This document shows, piece by piece, positions 14,710 through 16,936 of a DNA stretch of 16,936 bases. Under the pieces are notes generated by a model. The model ran no database searches and was not told where the DNA came from. It saw only the letters and a program-made list of their open reading frames with translations. This stretch comes from an uncultured Rhodospirillaceae bacterium (GTDB lineage Bacteria > Pseudomonadota > Alphaproteobacteria > Rhodospirillales > Magnetospirillaceae): contig CALABS010000003.1 in assembly GCA_937887565.1 (NCBI GenBank), forward strand, positions 1 through 16,936. The letters run 5' to 3'. The first letter of the stretch is position 1; every line of letters begins with the position of its first letter. A program made the translations under genes and the position numbers.

Positions 14710-16389
14710 ATGTTCGCAAGCATCGTTTCACGGCAGACGCTGTTGTGGGTCATCGCCGTGGTGGCGCTGAGCGTCATGGGCGCCACCGCCCTGCACACCC
14801 ATGGATCGATCTCGGACTCCGCCGAGCTGACCCGCAAGCGATTCGAGGACGCCGGCCGGCTGTCGCGGTTCGACACCGATCTGCTCAATCTGGTGCTGGC
14901 GGCCATGGATTCCATCATCGACAAGAACGAGGGCCGGATCGCGCCCGAGCGCCGCGAGGAGATCGACGCCGTGTCGGAGCGGATGACGGCCGACGCCCGC
15001 CGGATGGCCGAGGTCGCCGACACCGACGAGGAACGGGCCATCGCCGAGCGGATCGGCGTCAACACCGCGCGGCTGGTGGGATTGATCGCCGGCGATCTGG
15101 TGCGGGCCATCGAGGGTGGGGCGGCCGAGGCCGAGTTCGCCCGCCTGGACGATGCCATCGACGGCACCGGCGACGCCGTCTCCCAGGACGTCCGCCGCTT
15201 GCGGGCAAGCCTGGACGATGAGTTGGCGGCGGCCTGGGCGGCCCAGGACGCGACGCTGTCCTCGACGCTGGCCGTTTCGGTGGGCACCTATGGGACTGCC
15301 GTCGCCGCCCTCAGCCTGCTGTCGTGGCTGGTCGGCCGCGGCATCGTCGTGCCGCTGGGCGGACTGACGGCGGTGATGCGGCGGCTGGCGGAGGGCGACG
15401 TCGCCATCCAGCTGCCGGCAACCCGCGTGAGCGACATCGCCAGGATGGGGCAGGCGGTCGAGGTCTTCCGCGCCAACCGGATCGAGGCCGACCGGCTGCA
15501 GGCCGAACAGGCGGCGACCGAGGATCGGGCGGCGGCCGAGCGGCGGCGCATGATGGACGAACTGGCGCTCAGCTTCCAGAAAGGGGTCGGCGAGGTGGTC
15601 GCCCAGGTGGCCGCCGCCGCCGGCCGCATGGACGGTACCGCGCGGGGGCTCGCCGACGCCTCGGAGACCTCGGGCGAGGAGGTCGCCCACCTTGCCGCCG
15701 CCGCCGAGCAGACCGCCGGCAACGTCCAGACCGTGGCCTCGGCCGCCGAGGAGCTGTCGGCGTCCATCTCCGAGATCGGCCGCCGCGTCGCCCAGTCCTC
15801 GGCCATCTCGCGAACCGCCGTCGACGAGGCCCGCAAGGTCGACACCATCGTCCAGGACCTGGCCGGCGCCGCCGAGCGGATCGAGACGGTGGTCGCCATG
15901 ATCACCGACGTCGCCAGCCAGACCAACCTCTTGGCCTTGAACGCCACCATCGAGGCGGCGCGGGCCGGCGAGGCCGGCAAGGGCTTCGCGGTGGTGGCCG
16001 GCGAGGTCAAGAGCCTCGCCAGCCAGACGGCCAAGGCGACCGAGGAAATCTCGGCGCAGATCGCCGGCGTGCAGCGGGCATCCCGCCAGACGGTGGAGGC
16101 GATCCGCGGCATCGCCGGCATCATCGGCGAGATCGACGAAATCTCGGGGTCGATCGCGGCGGCGGTGGAGCAGCAGAACGCCGCCACCGCCGAGATCGCC
16201 CGCAGCGTCCAGCAGGCGGCGACCGGAACCGGCGAGGTCTCGACGGGGGTCGCCCGGATGTCCGAGGTGGTGACGCGGGTGCGGGGGTCGGCCGGCGACG
16301 TGCTGGCCGCCGCCGGCGACCTGACCGGCAATGCCGGCACCTTGTCCGAGGCGGTGGCGGGCTTCCTGTCCCACGTGCGGAGGGCGTGA
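14710..16389 (+). CDS. Transmembrane methyl-accepting chemotaxis protein
   Basis: A 559-residue chemoreceptor of classical topology. It has a first membrane helix at about 12-30 and an all-helical periplasmic sensor of about 155 residues (31-187), resembling four-helix-bundle ligand domains. The second membrane helix is at about 190-211. A HAMP domain (about 210-265, VPLGGLTAVMRRLAEGDV) follows, then a cytoplasmic signalling hairpin (about 300-555) with the tip QTNLLALNATIEAARAGE starting at residue 404. Glu/Ala-rich heptads (EQTAGNV, AAEELSAS) are the usual methylation-helix pattern. There is no C-terminal CheR-binding pentapeptide. The ATG at 14710 is preceded by GGGAGGG (14699-14705). The ligand cannot be told from sequence. 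It is unlike the two soluble CZB receptors at the start of the window and is not a recent copy of them. Confidence 0.94.
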   Translation: MFASIVSRQTLLWVIAVVALSVMGATALHTHGSISDSAELTRKRFEDAGRLSRFDTDLLNLVLAAMDSIIDKNEGRIAPERREEIDAVSERMTADARRMAEVADTDEERAIAERIGVNTARLVGLIAGDLVRAIEGGAAEAEFARLDDAIDGTGDAVSQDVRRLRASLDDELAAAWAAQDATLSSTLAVSVGTYGTAVAALSLLSWLVGRGIVVPLGGLTAVMRRLAEGDVAIQLPATRVSDIARMGQAVEVFRANRIEADRLQAEQAATEDRAAAERRRMMDELALSFQKGVGEVVAQVAAAAGRMDGTARGLADASETSGEEVAHLAAAAEQTAGNVQTVASAAEELSASISEIGRRVAQSSAISRTAVDEARKVDTIVQDLAGAAERIETVVAMITDVASQTNLLALNATIEAARAGEAGKGFAVVAGEVKSLASQTAKATEEISAQIAGVQRASRQTVEAIRGIAGIIGEIDEISGSIAAAVEQQNAATAEIARSVQQAATGTGEVSTGVARMSEVVTRVRGSAGDVLAAAGDLTGNAGTLSEAVAGFLSHVRRA

Positions 16390-16403
16390 TGGCGCCCGCT
16401 TTA
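16382..16403 (+). terminator. Weak hairpin at the end of the chemoreceptor gene
   Basis: GGGCG (16382-16386) pairs with CGCCC (16393-16397) over a 6-base loop that includes the stop codon, followed by GCTTTA. The stem is only 5 bp and the T-run is short, so termination here would be inefficient. Confidence 0.3.
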
Positions 16404-16414
16404 GGAATTTGTCC

Positions 16415-16443
16415 TTGACATTCGGGGTGCGATATGCTTTATC
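16415..16443 (+). promoter_or_regulatory. Sigma70-like promoter of the last gene
   Basis: A perfect TTGACA at 16415-16420 is followed after exactly 17 bases by TTTATC (16438-16443), an acceptable -10. It lies 66 bp upstream of the ATG at 16509, which leaves a leader of roughly 55-60 bases. Confidence 0.55.
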
Positions 16444-16508
16444 TCAAGCTCTGCGGGCGATCCTTCCGTGAGGACCGCCTCTTTTCAGGCCCTTGCGGAG
16501 AACAAACA

Positions 16509-16936
16509 ATGTCCATCGATCCCGCCATCCGCGCCGGCCTCGCGCCCCGGCGCCGCCCCGGCCAACCGTCGGCGACTCTCGACGGCGATTACTTCACCCT
16601 CGGGTCCGCCGTCGGCCCCGACCAGCCCAACCGGCGCGAGGACGTCATCAAGGTGGAGACCATCCTCGGCGCCACCGGCGATTACGATATCGAGCGGTTT
16701 CAAGGTCCCCTCGGCCATTTCGGCCAACCGCAGGCGAACGCCGTCAGGTCCTGGCAGGAACGGAACGGATACAAGAGCGATGCCACCCTGTTCCGCGACG
16801 GCCCCACCATCACCGGCCTGAAGCGGCAGGCCGGCGGCCTGCTGGGCGGCCTTGCGCCGCCGAGCCCGGCCGAGGTCGACCACCACCACCAGCGCCTGGG
16901 GCGCGGCGAGCCGGGCATCCTCAACACCCGCCCGGC
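16509..16936 (+). CDS. Partial gene: protein with a peptidoglycan-binding-like segment, truncated by the window end
   Basis: An open frame with no stop before the window end, giving 142 codons. The ATG at 16509 has GGAG (16497-16500) 8 bases upstream and a good promoter beyond. Residues about 42-100 (EDVIKVETILGATGDYD, then GHFGQPQANAVRSWQERNGYK) follow the spacing of a PG_binding_1-type repeat: a helix with KxxxxLG, Gly-rich turns, FG, then AVxxWQ and NGYKxDA. Similar segments occur in large alphaproteobacterial proteins of unclear role. Residues 1-25 are basic and proline-rich, not a signal peptide. The rest (from about 110) is Gly/Pro-rich with an HHH run. Cell-wall binding is a guess from the fold only. 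Confidence 0.7.
   Translation, partial: MSIDPAIRAGLAPRRRPGQPSATLDGDYFTLGSAVGPDQPNRREDVIKVETILGATGDYDIERFQGPLGHFGQPQANAVRSWQERNGYKSDATLFRDGPTITGLKRQAGGLLGGLAPPSPAEVDHHHQRLGRGEPGILNTRP

Noticed and set aside
14728..16374. A 548-residue minus-strand open frame opposite the transmembrane chemoreceptor
   Set aside because: Antisense shadow rich in Gly, Asp and His; the plus strand has HAMP and MCP motifs.

Overview
The window comes from a GC-rich alphaproteobacterium, most likely a Rhodospirillales member of the Magnetospirillum type. The basis is strong GC at third codon positions, several chemoreceptor genes including two soluble ones with C-terminal zinc-binding CZB domains, a TPP-riboswitch thiC, and a hairpin repeat of a form common in alphaproteobacterial intergenic regions. 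This is judgement from family content; no alignment was possible.

Layout. Bases 101-3107 (minus) hold two tandem paralogous chemoreceptors of exactly 448 residues with no membrane segment. Bases 3290-6303 (minus) hold three genes: a proline-rich protein of unknown function, a MarC-family membrane protein and a periplasmic ferric-iron-binding protein with a Fur-like palindrome upstream. From 6493, on the plus strand, there is a carbohydrate cluster: glycogen debranching enzyme GlgX (TTG start), acylphosphatase, and a GH1 beta-glucosidase carrying a Tat signal. A REP-like hairpin separates this from a convergent FmdB zinc-ribbon gene (10459-10692, minus).

Bases about 10760-12545 are visibly AT-richer than everything else in the window. 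They carry a translationally coupled gene pair on the minus strand. The first gene encodes a DUF262 (ParB/GmrSD-N-like) protein with an intact DGQQR motif. The second encodes a small protein with an RNYFAH motif that fits the HEPN ribonuclease pattern. This is the best candidate for a poorly described system, probably anti-phage defence or toxin-type, and it looks horizontally acquired.

The core genome then resumes with thiC (minus) under a TPP riboswitch, a divergent membrane-bound chemoreceptor (14710-16389), a good sigma70-like promoter, and the start of a gene with a peptidoglycan-binding-like segment that runs off the window at 16936.

The long ORFs opposite the chemoreceptor genes, glgX, bglA and thiC are GC-rich antisense shadows and were left out. 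I saw no tRNA, rRNA, CRISPR array or transposase.
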